From an uncultured Haemophilus sp. (lineage in GTDB: Bacteria > Pseudomonadota > Gammaproteobacteria > Enterobacterales > Pasteurellaceae): a stretch of DNA of 12,291 nt. The stretch is taken from positions 1 to 12,291 of the forward strand of contig NZ_CAJLNI010000054.1 in assembly GCF_905207935.1 (NCBI RefSeq). Direction: 5' to 3'. Position numbers and translations under genes: made by a program. The notes under the pieces are model-generated. The model was not told the DNA's origin, did not search any database, and was given only the letters and a program-made list of their open reading frames with translations. Positions within the stretch are counted from its first letter, which is position 1; each line of letters begins with the position of its first letter. Below are positions 1 through 6,070 of the stretch, in pieces.

Positions 1-74
1 GCAGAGGCTTCAATTAAATTGACTTGATTTAAGGGTAACGAAATGGCATTAAGTGAGGTTGATTTTCGGCTCAT
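1..74 (-). CDS. recB: RecB, exonuclease V beta subunit (N-terminal fragment)
   Basis: This is the start of the helicase-nuclease subunit of RecBCD, which unwinds and degrades double-strand ends and loads RecA at Chi. Only 24 codons plus two bases lie in the window. They read MSRKSTSLNAISLPLNQVNL followed by IEAS(A), which matches the beginning of RecB, where the LIEASA segment leads directly into the GTGKT Walker A loop. That loop would lie just outside the window. The ATG at 74-72 has no Shine-Dalgarno sequence; an A-rich stretch (CC, nine A, T, five A) precedes it. A promoter-like pair lies at 109-137, just beyond the ychN terminator, so recB is probably transcribed on its own or by read-through from ychN. 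Identification rests on a short but characteristic stretch. Confidence 0.85.
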   Translation of the reverse strand, partial: MSRKSTSLNAISLPLNQVNLIEAS

Positions 75-108
75 TTTTTATTTTTTTTTGGAAACATAGT
101 GTGTTCTT

Positions 109-137
109 ATTGTAGGGATTTAACGGAGGGATTTCCA
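109..137 (-). promoter_or_regulatory. Predicted recB promoter
   Basis: On the minus strand TGGAAA (132-137, 4 of 6 to the -35 consensus) is followed after exactly 17 bp by TACAAT (109-114, 5 of 6 to the -10). Transcription would start near 102, giving a leader of about 28 nt before the recB ATG. The -35 begins one base after the T-run of the ychN terminator, so the two signals are packed end to end. Sequence match only. Confidence 0.5.
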
Positions 138-138
138 T

Positions 139-168
139 AAAAAATGCGGTGAAATTTCACCGCACTTT
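139..168 (-). terminator. Intrinsic terminator of ychN, built on an uptake sequence pair
   Basis: The 20-bp perfect palindrome TGCGGTGAAATTTCACCGCA (145-164) is followed on the minus strand by six T (144-139). It lies about 20 bp after the ychN stop codon. One arm contains an exact uptake sequence (159-167) and the other a one-mismatch copy, AAATGCGGT (142-150, plus). Paired uptake sequences forming terminators are a known habit of H. influenzae. Confidence 0.85.
159..167 (-). repeat. DNA uptake signal sequence (USS)
   Basis: An exact AAGTGCGGT read on the minus strand. It forms one arm of the ychN terminator hairpin; the other arm is a near-copy with one mismatch. Confidence 0.9.
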
Positions 169-186
169 AATCTTTATCTTATTATT

Positions 187-543
187 TTAGAACGTTAAAA
201 CTTTATCCGCCCATAATGTCCATTCAGAAACATCATCTAGAGTACCAAGGGTCACGCCGTCAATTAATTTAGCATCTAATAAACCACGTGCTTTTACGCA
301 GCTGGTGCATAATTTAATTTCAGCACCTTGTGCCGCTAAAATATCGATAAGTTGTTGGATATTGAAACCTTCATTTGGGTTTTGCCCAGCAATACCGCAT
401 AAAATCGCATCAGAAAAGCAGAATAATTTAATATTCACATCCTTGCTGTGCTCTTCTTTCATATTGATGGCGAAACGAACAGCGTTGAAGGTTTTTTCTC
501 CGCTATATGTGGAATCATTGACGATAAAAAGAATATTTTGCAT
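187..543 (-). CDS. ychN: DsrE/DsrF-like family protein, YchN ortholog
   Basis: This small soluble cytoplasmic protein of 118 residues belongs to the DsrE/DsrF fold family; E. coli YchN is 117. Shared landmarks run the whole length: FSDA near residue 43, GQNPNEGFNIQQ at 53-64, LCTSC at 78-82, LIDGVTLGTL, and the C-terminal WTLWADKVLTF. Family members are small oligomers, and some relatives relay sulfur through conserved cysteines. The CxxC here (C79, C82) is compatible with redox or sulfur chemistry, but the substrate of YchN is not established. The start is supported by AAGGAG at 550-555, six bases before the ATG. It follows adeP by 57 bp across a probable terminator, and ends in a strong terminator before recB. 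No promoter is evident, so transcription may depend partly on read-through. Confidence 0.88.
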   Translation of the reverse strand: MQNILFIVNDSTYSGEKTFNAVRFAINMKEEHSKDVNIKLFCFSDAILCGIAGQNPNEGFNIQQLIDILAAQGAEIKLCTSCVKARGLLDAKLIDGVTLGTLDDVSEWTLWADKVLTF

Positions 544-568
544 GACGCACTCCTTGTTGTAATGCTAT

Positions 569-594
569 AAAAAGGTGTAATAAATTACGCCTTT
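569..594 (-). terminator. Probable intrinsic terminator after adeP
   Basis: Seven bases past the adeP stop, the minus strand reads AAAGG-C-GTAA, loop TTTA, TTAC-A-CCTTT, then more T. The stem has nine pairs with one C/A mismatch in the middle and a short T-run (573-569). It is weaker than the other terminators here and may allow partial read-through into ychN. Confidence 0.5.
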
Positions 595-600
595 ATGAAA

Positions 601-1908
601 TCAGCCAACCCAAACGAACTTGGCCACAAATAATAAAGACACCACCCACACAGGGGCATTGACCTCGCGTATTTTACCTGTACAAGCCTTCATGACGCAA
701 TAGCTAATAAAACCAAATGCAATACCTTCAGTAATTGAATAAGTAAATGGCATCATCGCTGCAGTGATAAAAGCAGGCGTTGCTTCAGTTAAATCATCCC
801 AGTGTACACGGATAAGACTAGATGCCATTAAAATCCCAACATAGACTAATGCCCCAGCGGTTGCATAAGCTGGTACGACACTAGCCAGTGGCGAGAAGAA
901 AATGGTAAGTAAGAATAAAACACCGACTGTCACCGCCGTTAAACCTGTTCTACCACCGACAGAAACCCCAGCGCCACTTTCGATATAAGTACTGATAGCA
1001 GATGTGCCGATATAAGAACCCACTACCGCACTCACACTATCTACATAAAGGGCTTGTTTCATTTTCGGGAAACGACCTTTTTCATCGCTGAAACCTGCTT
1101 TATCAGTAACACCTAATAAGGTGCCTGATGAGTCAAATAAGTTAACTAAAAGGAAAGAGAAAATAATGCCGAGCAAAGCGGTATCTAAAGCACCTGCAAT
1201 ATCCACTTTACCGACAACCGCACCTAAACTTGGTGGCATCGAAACAATGCCGTGGAAAGTCACTTGGTCATCAACTAAAAGCGCTAAACCAGTGATTACC
1301 GCGATAGAAATTAAGACACCAGAGAAAATATTACGTGCAGCTAAAACGACGATAATAAAGAAACCTAATACGCCAAGCAGAATTTTAGGATCATGTAAAT
1401 TGCCTAATGCCACTAAGGTTGCAGGATTCGCTACAACCAATCCCATATTTTTAAACCCAATTAAGGCAATAAAAAAGCCGATACCTGCACCAATTCCCAC
1501 ACGCAATGAAAGCGGAATCGAAGCCATGAGCCAATAACGGATTTGGAATAAGGTGAGAACAAATAAACCAATCGAGCCCCAGAAAATGGTGCCCATGCCC
1601 ACTTCCCAAGAATAGCCGAGCTTGCCAACTACCACATAGGCGAAAAACGCATTGAGTCCCATCGCAGGCGCAAGGGCGATAGGTAAATTACTGAATAATC
1701 CCATCGCAATAGTGCCCAGTGCAGCAATTAAACAAGTGGTCACGAAAACAACTTGCTTATCCATTCCTGCATCACCTAATACGGATGGGTTCACAAACAC
1801 GATGTACACCATGGTAAAGAAGGTGGTGATACCAGCGATAATTTCGGTTTTGGTGGTACTACCCTTTTCTTTAATGGAAAAAAGGCGTTCAAGTAAAGAT
1901 TGTTGCAT
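601..1908 (-). CDS. adeP: NCS2-family adenine permease (AdeP/PurP-like)
   Basis: This is an inner-membrane nucleobase:cation symporter of the AzgA-like NCS2 branch, with 435 mostly hydrophobic residues. The match to E. coli AdeP (PurP) is close throughout. Shared landmarks are TMVYIVFVNP (32-41), LAPAMGLNAFFAYVVV (79-94), RYWLMASIP (124-132), VNLFDSSGTLLGVTDKAG (255-272, transport-signature helix) and ESGAGVSVGGRTG (310-322). The E. coli guanine/hypoxanthine permeases differ at these motifs, for example FDATGT in place of FDSSGT. Adenine is therefore the likeliest substrate, although specificity is inferred only from similarity. AAGGGGGAAA supports the ATG at 1908. usg ends 19 bp upstream with no terminator, so the two are probably cotranscribed. 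No purine riboswitch or PurR-type palindrome was seen upstream. Confidence 0.88.
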   Translation of the reverse strand: MQQSLLERLFSIKEKGSTTKTEIIAGITTFFTMVYIVFVNPSVLGDAGMDKQVVFVTTCLIAALGTIAMGLFSNLPIALAPAMGLNAFFAYVVVGKLGYSWEVGMGTIFWGSIGLFVLTLFQIRYWLMASIPLSLRVGIGAGIGFFIALIGFKNMGLVVANPATLVALGNLHDPKILLGVLGFFIIVVLAARNIFSGVLISIAVITGLALLVDDQVTFHGIVSMPPSLGAVVGKVDIAGALDTALLGIIFSFLLVNLFDSSGTLLGVTDKAGFSDEKGRFPKMKQALYVDSVSAVVGSYIGTSAISTYIESGAGVSVGGRTGLTAVTVGVLFLLTIFFSPLASVVPAYATAGALVYVGILMASSLIRVHWDDLTEATPAFITAAMMPFTYSITEGIAFGFISYCVMKACTGKIREVNAPVWVVSLLFVAKFVWVG

Positions 1909-1927
1909 TGTTTCCCCCTTAACTTAA

Positions 1928-2881
1928 TTAATAACCTTGGTGATAAATCGACTCAAGTAATTTCACACCTAACAAGGCAATATTGAAACGTTGCTCATCA
2001 GCTACCGTCCAAAATTCGATACCATTTTCAACCGCACTTTGTTGGCTGATATGCAATTTTACGCTGTCTTCACCATTTTCATTTTCACCGTTAATCACAG
2101 GCGTAATAAGGCTATCGTGTAATTCAATCAATTCGCTTTGTTGTGGCTGGTAATCAAATTCATAATCTGAAAGTGCGGTCACTTTTTGTGCCATGCCGTA
2201 GAAGACAGGCACTTGAATTTGATGGAAAATCACATTGTCTAACTGTGGGAAGATTTTTTGTAATTGCAGATTTAAATTAGCCGCTTGTTGTGGAAACACA
2301 TCAAAGGCAAAACGGGTTTCACCTTCTTCTAATGGCATACCATTCAGTAAACGAGCGGTTTGTCCAGCAAGTTTATTCACGGTTTCACCATCTGTATAAG
2401 ACGCAGGTAAAAGTGACGTAGCAAAGACTTGAGTTAAATTTGTTTGTTGAATAATTGGTAGTAGAGATAAGGCTAATTGACTCACTTGCGGATCGGGTAA
2501 ACTCACAATGTTACGTTGTCTTAATTCAGTCAGATTTTCTTCATTGATTGTAGGGACCACAACAGGAACATCAGACAATGCAGAGCAAATTCCTTTTAAA
2601 TCAATCACCACACAGCCACTTTCTGCGGCTTGTGCTAATAAAGGCGCTTGGTTAATTTGGCCCGCGAAGAAAAGATAATTAACGCTGTCCCACTCAATCT
2701 CATCAGTGGCTAATTGAGCAACGGCTTTATTGCGAAAACGCACCGCTTGCTCTTCTTCAAAAGGATAAATTTCTACGATAGAAATCTTGCCAACATCTAG
2801 CTCACATTGTTCAAGTGCTTCGGCAATTTTTTCACATAGATCAAATTCTGCTGCAATAGCAATATTTAGGCTTGCGTCCAT
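1928..2881 (-). CDS. usg: USG-1 family protein, catalytically altered aspartate-semialdehyde dehydrogenase homolog
   Basis: At 317 residues the protein is slightly shorter than E. coli Usg (about 337). The N-terminus resembles the dinucleotide-binding half of aspartate-semialdehyde dehydrogenase (SLNIAIAAEFDL, VNYLFFAGQ near 68-75, VVIDLKG at 91-97). The enzyme has its nucleophilic cysteine in an NPNC-type motif; here the segment is SLPDPQVSQLA (127-137) with no cysteine. The later segments AGQTARLLNG (172-181) and QVPVFYGMAQ (223-232) match Usg. It is therefore unlikely to catalyse the dehydrogenase reaction, and the real role of Usg is not known to me. Start: ATG at 2881 with GGAGAG at 2886-2891. 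It is divergent from ybaK across 76 bp; a TAGAAT hexamer at 2917-2922 could be its -10, but no good -35 accompanies it. Two uptake sequences lie inside the gene. Confidence 0.85.
   Translation of the reverse strand: MDASLNIAIAAEFDLCEKIAEALEQCELDVGKISIVEIYPFEEEQAVRFRNKAVAQLATDEIEWDSVNYLFFAGQINQAPLLAQAAESGCVVIDLKGICSALSDVPVVVPTINEENLTELRQRNIVSLPDPQVSQLALSLLPIIQQTNLTQVFATSLLPASYTDGETVNKLAGQTARLLNGMPLEEGETRFAFDVFPQQAANLNLQLQKIFPQLDNVIFHQIQVPVFYGMAQKVTALSDYEFDYQPQQSELIELHDSLITPVINGENENGEDSVKLHISQQSAVENGIEFWTVADEQRFNIALLGVKLLESIYHQGY
2031..2039 (-). repeat. DNA uptake signal sequence (USS)
   Basis: An exact AAGTGCGGT on the minus strand, inside the 3' part of usg. Confidence 0.9.
2171..2179 (+). 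repeat. DNA uptake signal sequence (USS)
   Basis: An exact AAGTGCGGT on the plus strand inside usg, in opposite orientation to the copy at 2031-2039. The 131-bp separation makes a hairpin unlikely. Confidence 0.9.
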
Positions 2882-2957
2882 TTTTCTCTCCGCTGTAAAA
2901 TGTTCTGAACCGATTCATTCTACAGAAAAAAGACGCATAAATACATAAGGAAATCAG

Positions 2958-3437
2958 ATGACACCGGCAATTGATTTACTAAAGAAAAATAAAATTCCTT
3001 TTACTCTCCATACCTATGATCATGACCCTAACAATACGCATTTTGGCGATGAAGCCGCTGAAAAACTTGGGCTTGATCCGCACCAATCCTTTAAAACACT
3101 TTTAGTCGCTGAAAATGGTGATCAGAAAAAATTAGCGTGTTTTGTGCTTTCCACGGCAAATATGTTGAGTTTAAAGAAAGCGGCAAAATCAATTGGTGTA
3201 AAAAAAGTGGAAATGGCCGATAAAGATGCGGCACAAAAAAGCACGGGATATTTAGTCGGTGGCATTAGCCCATTAGGTCAAAAGAAACGTGTAAAAACAG
3301 TAATAAATTCGACCGCACTTGAGTTTGATACGATTTTTGTTTCAGGTGGTAAACGCGGATTAAGCGTCGAATTGGCCCCACAAGATTTGGCTAAATTACT
3401 GAATGCCGAATTTGTCGATATTATTGACGAAGAATAG
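2958..3437 (+). CDS. ybaK: Cys-tRNA(Pro)/Cys-tRNA(Cys) deacylase YbaK
   Basis: This is a trans-acting editing enzyme of the INS/YbaK superfamily. It hydrolyses Cys-tRNA(Pro) formed when prolyl-tRNA synthetase mischarges cysteine, and works in the cytoplasm with the synthetase. The 159 residues span the whole single-domain family length. The essential lysine is visible as K46 in QSFKTLL (43-49), Y20 is present, and the conserved glycine/proline loop GGISPLG is at 101-107. ATG at 2958 follows AAGGAAA (2947-2953) at good spacing. The gene is alone on its strand: divergent from usg, and convergent with fabA across a shared terminator. One uptake sequence lies in its 3' part. Confidence 0.95.
   Translation: MTPAIDLLKKNKIPFTLHTYDHDPNNTHFGDEAAEKLGLDPHQSFKTLLVAENGDQKKLACFVLSTANMLSLKKAAKSIGVKKVEMADKDAAQKSTGYLVGGISPLGQKKRVKTVINSTALEFDTIFVSGGKRGLSVELAPQDLAKLLNAEFVDIIDEE
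3312..3320 (-). repeat. DNA uptake signal sequence (USS)
   Basis: An exact AAGTGCGGT on the minus strand, inside ybaK (codons for the STALEF region). Confidence 0.9.
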
Positions 3438-3440
3438 AAA

Positions 3441-3475
3441 AAGAAAAGCCCGAGTAAATCGGGCTATCTTTTTTT
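3441..3475. terminator. Bidirectional intrinsic terminator between ybaK and fabA
   Basis: The stem AGCCCGA (3447-3453) pairs with TCGGGCT (3459-3465) around loop GTAAA. On the plus strand it is followed by a seven-T run (3469-3475). On the minus strand the stem is followed by TTTTCTTTTTC. It therefore serves both convergent genes. Confidence 0.92.
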
Positions 3476-3496
3476 ATGATGTTGTGTTTATTTAAA

Positions 3497-4030
3497 TTAG
3501 AAACTTGATGTATCTTGGAATAAGCCAACTTTTAAATCGGTTGCAGTGTAGATAACACGACCATCTACTTCCACTTCACCATCAGCCATTCCCATCACTA
3601 ACTTGCGGTTAATTACGCGTTTCATATTGATGCGATAAACCACTTTTTTCGCGGTTGGTAAGATTTGTCCGGTAAATTTCACTTCACCTACGCCTAATGC
3701 ACGGCCTTTACCTTTACCGCCTACCCAGCCAAGGAAGAAACCCACTAATTGCCACATCGCATCTAAACCTAAGCAACCTGGCATGACTGGGTCACCAATA
3801 AAGTGGCAACCGAAAAACGGTAAATCTGGATGAATATCTAATTCCGCTTCAATATACCCTTTACCAAACGCACCGCCATCTTCGGTCATTTTCACAATGC
3901 GATCCATCATCAACATCGTTGGTGCTGGAAGTTGCGGGCCTTCTTTACCAAATAACTCACCACGACCAGAAGCTAATAAATCTTCATAGGTGTAGCTGCT
4001 TTTAATGTTTGGTGTACAGGTGTTTTCCAT
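3497..4030 (-). CDS. fabA: 3-hydroxydecanoyl-ACP dehydratase/isomerase FabA
   Basis: FabA dehydrates beta-hydroxyacyl-ACP and isomerises trans-2- to cis-3-decenoyl-ACP. This is the branch point for unsaturated fatty acids in anaerobic-type type II synthesis. The single hot-dog domain is complete at 177 residues. The catalytic histidine and aspartate are visible as H76 in FFGCHFIGDPVMPG (72-85) and D90 in CLGLDAMWQ, six residues on from the E. coli numbering. ATG at 4030 follows AAGGAAA (4037-4043). It lies downstream of ycbZ on the same strand, as in E. coli, but a terminator separates the two. It has its own promoter with predicted FabR and FadR operators, so it is probably repressed by FabR and activated by FadR according to acyl-thioester supply. 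Confidence 0.97.
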   Translation of the reverse strand: MENTCTPNIKSSYTYEDLLASGRGELFGKEGPQLPAPTMLMMDRIVKMTEDGGAFGKGYIEAELDIHPDLPFFGCHFIGDPVMPGCLGLDAMWQLVGFFLGWVGGKGKGRALGVGEVKFTGQILPTAKKVVYRINMKRVINRKLVMGMADGEVEVDGRVIYTATDLKVGLFQDTSSF

Positions 4031-4082
4031 TTTTTATTTCCTTGTATATATAGTTTTGCTTGGTTACAAACAATAAGTGCAG

Positions 4083-4111
4083 ATTCTATGGGGATTTATA
4101 AGAAATGTAAA
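4083..4111 (-). promoter_or_regulatory. Predicted fabA promoter
   Basis: On the minus strand TTTACA (4106-4111, 5 of 6 to TTGACA) and TAGAAT (4083-4088, 5 of 6 to TATAAT) are exactly 17 bp apart. Transcription would start near 4076, with a leader of about 45 nt. The same two hexamers at the same spacing form the predicted yqcC promoter at 8231-8259. Confidence 0.75.
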
Positions 4112-4112
4112 C

Positions 4113-4130
4113 AGCGAACACTTGTTAGCT
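4113..4130 (-). promoter_or_regulatory. Predicted FabR operator of fabA
   Basis: On the minus strand AGCTAACAAGTGTTCGCT is an 18-bp imperfect palindrome, with 14 of 18 positions self-complementary. It begins one base upstream of the fabA -35. It resembles the FabR (YijC) operators of enterobacterial fabA and fabB, which begin AGCG.ACA and end GTGTT.GCT as I recall them. Binding here would be expected to hinder polymerase. The regulator gene itself is not in the window. Confidence 0.65.
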
Positions 4131-4131
4131 C

Positions 4132-4148
4132 AACTTGTCGGATCAGTC
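4132..4148 (-). promoter_or_regulatory. Predicted FadR activator site of fabA
   Basis: On the minus strand GACTGATCCGACAAGTT resembles 17-bp FadR operators (consensus near AGCTGGTCCGACCAGTT) and, as I recall it, the E. coli fabA FadR site. It is separated from the FabR-like palindrome by a single base, the arrangement I recall for E. coli. FadR activates fabA in E. coli when long-chain acyl-CoA is absent. The FadR site would lie about 56-72 bp upstream of the predicted start of transcription. Confidence 0.6.
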
Positions 4149-4160
4149 AGTAAAATTAAG

Positions 4161-4191
4161 ATAAAAGAAAAGCGAACTCAAGGTTCGCTTT
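4161..4191 (-). terminator. Intrinsic terminator of ycbZ
   Basis: AAAGCGAAC (4169-4177) pairs with GTTCGCTTT (4183-4191) around a 5-nt loop. On the minus strand the stem runs into TTTTCTTTTATC. It begins seven bases after the ycbZ stop and isolates ycbZ from the fabA control region. Confidence 0.85.
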
Positions 4192-4197
4192 AAGAAA

Positions 4198-6000
4198 TTA
4201 AGATTTAAAGAAATCTAACCAGTTTTTTTTCGGCGTTTCCGAACGGAAAGCAATTCTATTTTGAATTAAACGTGCAATAGGCTCTTTGCCCTTCGCATAT
4301 TCTTCTTTCTCTTCCAATAAATCGCGGCCAAATAGAATTTTGGCTGTTTGATAAATATCCTCGACTTGATAGATAAAGAACTGCTCATTTTTCACCGCTT
4401 CAACCACTTCATTAGATAAGCTTAGTTGTTGAATCGTCGTCGCAGGAATAATCACACCTTGTTTACCCGTCAAACCGCGACGTTGGCAAATGGTGAAAAA
4501 GCCTTCAATTTTATCATTCACTCCACCTACCGCATGCACCAAACCAAATTGGTCAATGGTACCGGTAATGGCAATATTTTGTGGCAACGGCAAATCAGAT
4601 AACGCGCTGACCAATACAGAGAAAATGGCTAGAGACGCACTGTCACCATCAATTTCACCATAAGATTGTTCAAACACTAAAGACGCAGAAAATGGTAACT
4701 GTGATGGCAACTCTAAGATACTGGCCAAGCACGCTTCAGAAATCATCATGCCTTTTCCGTGAAGGTTACCCGCTAATTCGTTTTTACGCTCCACATCCAC
4801 AACTTCACCATCACCAAACTGCACTAAACAGCTGATACGAGAAGGCTCTCCGAAACAAACCGGTGTGCCCGGATATTCAATCACAGACAAGCCATTAATT
4901 TGCCCAACAATTTCACCGTTGGTTTCTACATAAATTTGTTCGTTCAGAATATCCGCATAAGTACGTTCACGTAAAAAACCGTGCTGTTCGTTCTTTTGTT
5001 TAAAAGCTTGCTCAAAATCAACCGCACTTAAGGTTTGTTTTTGTGACAACGTCGCAGCATTGAGTAACATTTCTGTTATTTTTAACGGGGAAATGCTAAT
5101 TAAAAAGCGATCTTCACTCTCACGTACCAATAACTGATAAAGTTTATTCAATGCAGTTAAATCTAAATCGAGCTCATATTTTGAGGCTAATGCCAACACA
5201 TAATTAGCCCAATTTTCTTGTGCTTTAGGTTGTGCAACAGAATAATAACTTTCAATTTCAGCATAATCCGCCAAGCTGTAAAGATCTTCTTCTAACTCAC
5301 CTAAGGTCGCAATTTCAGTGCGATTGCCTAAAATCACCACTTTTAAATTAAGTGGATAACTTGGAATATCACAAGGCAAGGTTTTAAATGGATGGGCTGA
5401 ATACCAATCAAAAGTTTGCGTTTGCAAAATATGTTTTAAGCGTTGCCATAAATCAAACTGGCTTAGCATCGTTGCTGCACTTAAAATCAAAACACCACCA
5501 TTGGCTTGATGGACTAAACCTGGCGTAAGTAAAATATCTTGCGAACTCGGATGAACACGCACACTACCAAAAAGACTAAATTGATCAGCATGCAATGCTT
5601 TCAACACATCACCTTGTGCGGCAAAATTATCTGTGAGAGATTTAGCTGGCTCAGTATAAATACGAGGAAAAGAAAAAGAATCCCCCTGCTCAACTACATA
5701 ATTCACCCCAAAAACTGACCGCTCTTTAGGCTGTTCTTGGCGAATAAATTCTGCTAATAAATCAGCATATTCTGCTTGATCATCTGCTTTTAAAACCAAT
5801 AGAGAGCGACGCGGCTGTTTTAAAAATAAAGAAATCGCTTTTGTGGCATGTTTTTGTAATGACCAAAAATCAGCCTTTTCAGCTGAAAGTTCAGTAATCG
5901 ATAATTCTGGTTGTAAGGCTTGCCAATTTAAGGCTTGTTCCGAAGATGTTGAAGTCACGACATATCTCGCTTTAATTAAATTGGCGGTATTATCGCACAC
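4198..6000 (-). CDS. ycbZ: Lon-like (S16 family) protease, YcbZ type
   Basis: At 600 residues it matches E. coli YcbZ (586) over most of its length. The C-terminal Lon protease domain keeps its Ser-Lys dyad: S454 in EIDGDSAS (449-456) and K497 in GGVNDKIEGFF (492-502), the same 43-residue spacing as E. coli Lon (S679/K722). Upstream, IGQINGLSVIEYPG... matches the start of the LonB-type protease domain. The ATPase half is degenerate: I see no GxxGxGK Walker A loop, and the Walker B-like strand GGVLILSA (168-175) lacks the acidic pair, as in other YcbZ proteins. It is probably a soluble protease whose substrates are unknown. The GTG start at 6000 has no Shine-Dalgarno sequence; an in-frame GTG at residue 15 is an alternative. 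It is divergent from matP and upstream of fabA, as in E. coli. Confidence 0.9.
   Translation of the reverse strand: MCDNTANLIKARYVVTSTSSEQALNWQALQPELSITELSAEKADFWSLQKHATKAISLFLKQPRRSLLVLKADDQAEYADLLAEFIRQEQPKERSVFGVNYVVEQGDSFSFPRIYTEPAKSLTDNFAAQGDVLKALHADQFSLFGSVRVHPSSQDILLTPGLVHQANGGVLILSAATMLSQFDLWQRLKHILQTQTFDWYSAHPFKTLPCDIPSYPLNLKVVILGNRTEIATLGELEEDLYSLADYAEIESYYSVAQPKAQENWANYVLALASKYELDLDLTALNKLYQLLVRESEDRFLISISPLKITEMLLNAATLSQKQTLSAVDFEQAFKQKNEQHGFLRERTYADILNEQIYVETNGEIVGQINGLSVIEYPGTPVCFGEPSRISCLVQFGDGEVVDVERKNELAGNLHGKGMMISEACLASILELPSQLPFSASLVFEQSYGEIDGDSASLAIFSVLVSALSDLPLPQNIAITGTIDQFGLVHAVGGVNDKIEGFFTICQRRGLTGKQGVIIPATTIQQLSLSNEVVEAVKNEQFFIYQVEDIYQTAKILFGRDLLEEKEEYAKGKEPIARLIQNRIAFRSETPKKNWLDFFKS
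5021..5029 (-). repeat. DNA uptake signal sequence (USS)
   Basis: An exact AAGTGCGGT on the minus strand inside ycbZ. A one-mismatch relative (AAGAGCGGT, minus) lies at 5718-5726. Confidence 0.9.
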
Positions 6001-6015
6001 TTCACACTGAGTGAA
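6001..6015. other. 15-bp near-palindrome abutting the ycbZ start codon
   Basis: TTCACACTGAGTGAA has arms TTCAC/GTGAA and only one mismatched pair. It ends directly at the predicted GTG start of ycbZ. It could be an operator or a small RNA stem that limits initiation. It does not match matS (GTGAC...GTCAC). Confidence 0.25.
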
Positions 6016-6035
6016 AATCCGTTATAAAAATCTAC

Positions 6036-6064
6036 TGGAAAATTTTGTTTAAAGCGCGTATATT
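6036..6064 (+). promoter_or_regulatory. Predicted upstream matP promoter
   Basis: TGGAAA (6036-6041, 4 of 6) and TATATT (6059-6064, 5 of 6) are 17 bp apart. Transcription would begin near 6071, so the matS-like sequence would occupy about +1 to +13. The leader would be about 32 nt and lacks a Shine-Dalgarno sequence. It competes with the perfect TATAAT hexamer at 6091-6096. Confidence 0.4.
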
Positions 6065-6070
6065 TATGAG

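Noticed and set aside
1..90. Apparent 3' tail of a plus-strand gene followed by a T-rich terminator
   Set aside because: The minus strand reads as the N-terminus of RecB up to LIEASA, and the T-run is the A-rich recB leader. The weak plus-strand stem (AGTGAG/CTCATT) has a 12-nt loop.
305..562. Plus-strand open frame antisense to ychN
   Set aside because: It overlaps a conserved gene on the opposite strand and lacks a ribosome binding site.
1121..1927. Two plus-strand open frames antisense to adeP
   Set aside because: Both lie inside a conserved membrane protein gene, are rich in Pro/Ile/Lys typical of reverse-complement membrane codons, and match nothing I recognise.
2882..2957. Purine riboswitch or PurR operator ahead of usg-adeP
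   Set aside because: The 76-bp divergent gap is too short for the known aptamer and contains no recognisable core or palindrome.
4045..4073. fabA promoter made of TTGTTT and TATATA close to the gene
   Set aside because: The start of transcription would fall inside the Shine-Dalgarno sequence, and the pair at 4083-4111 matches the consensus better.
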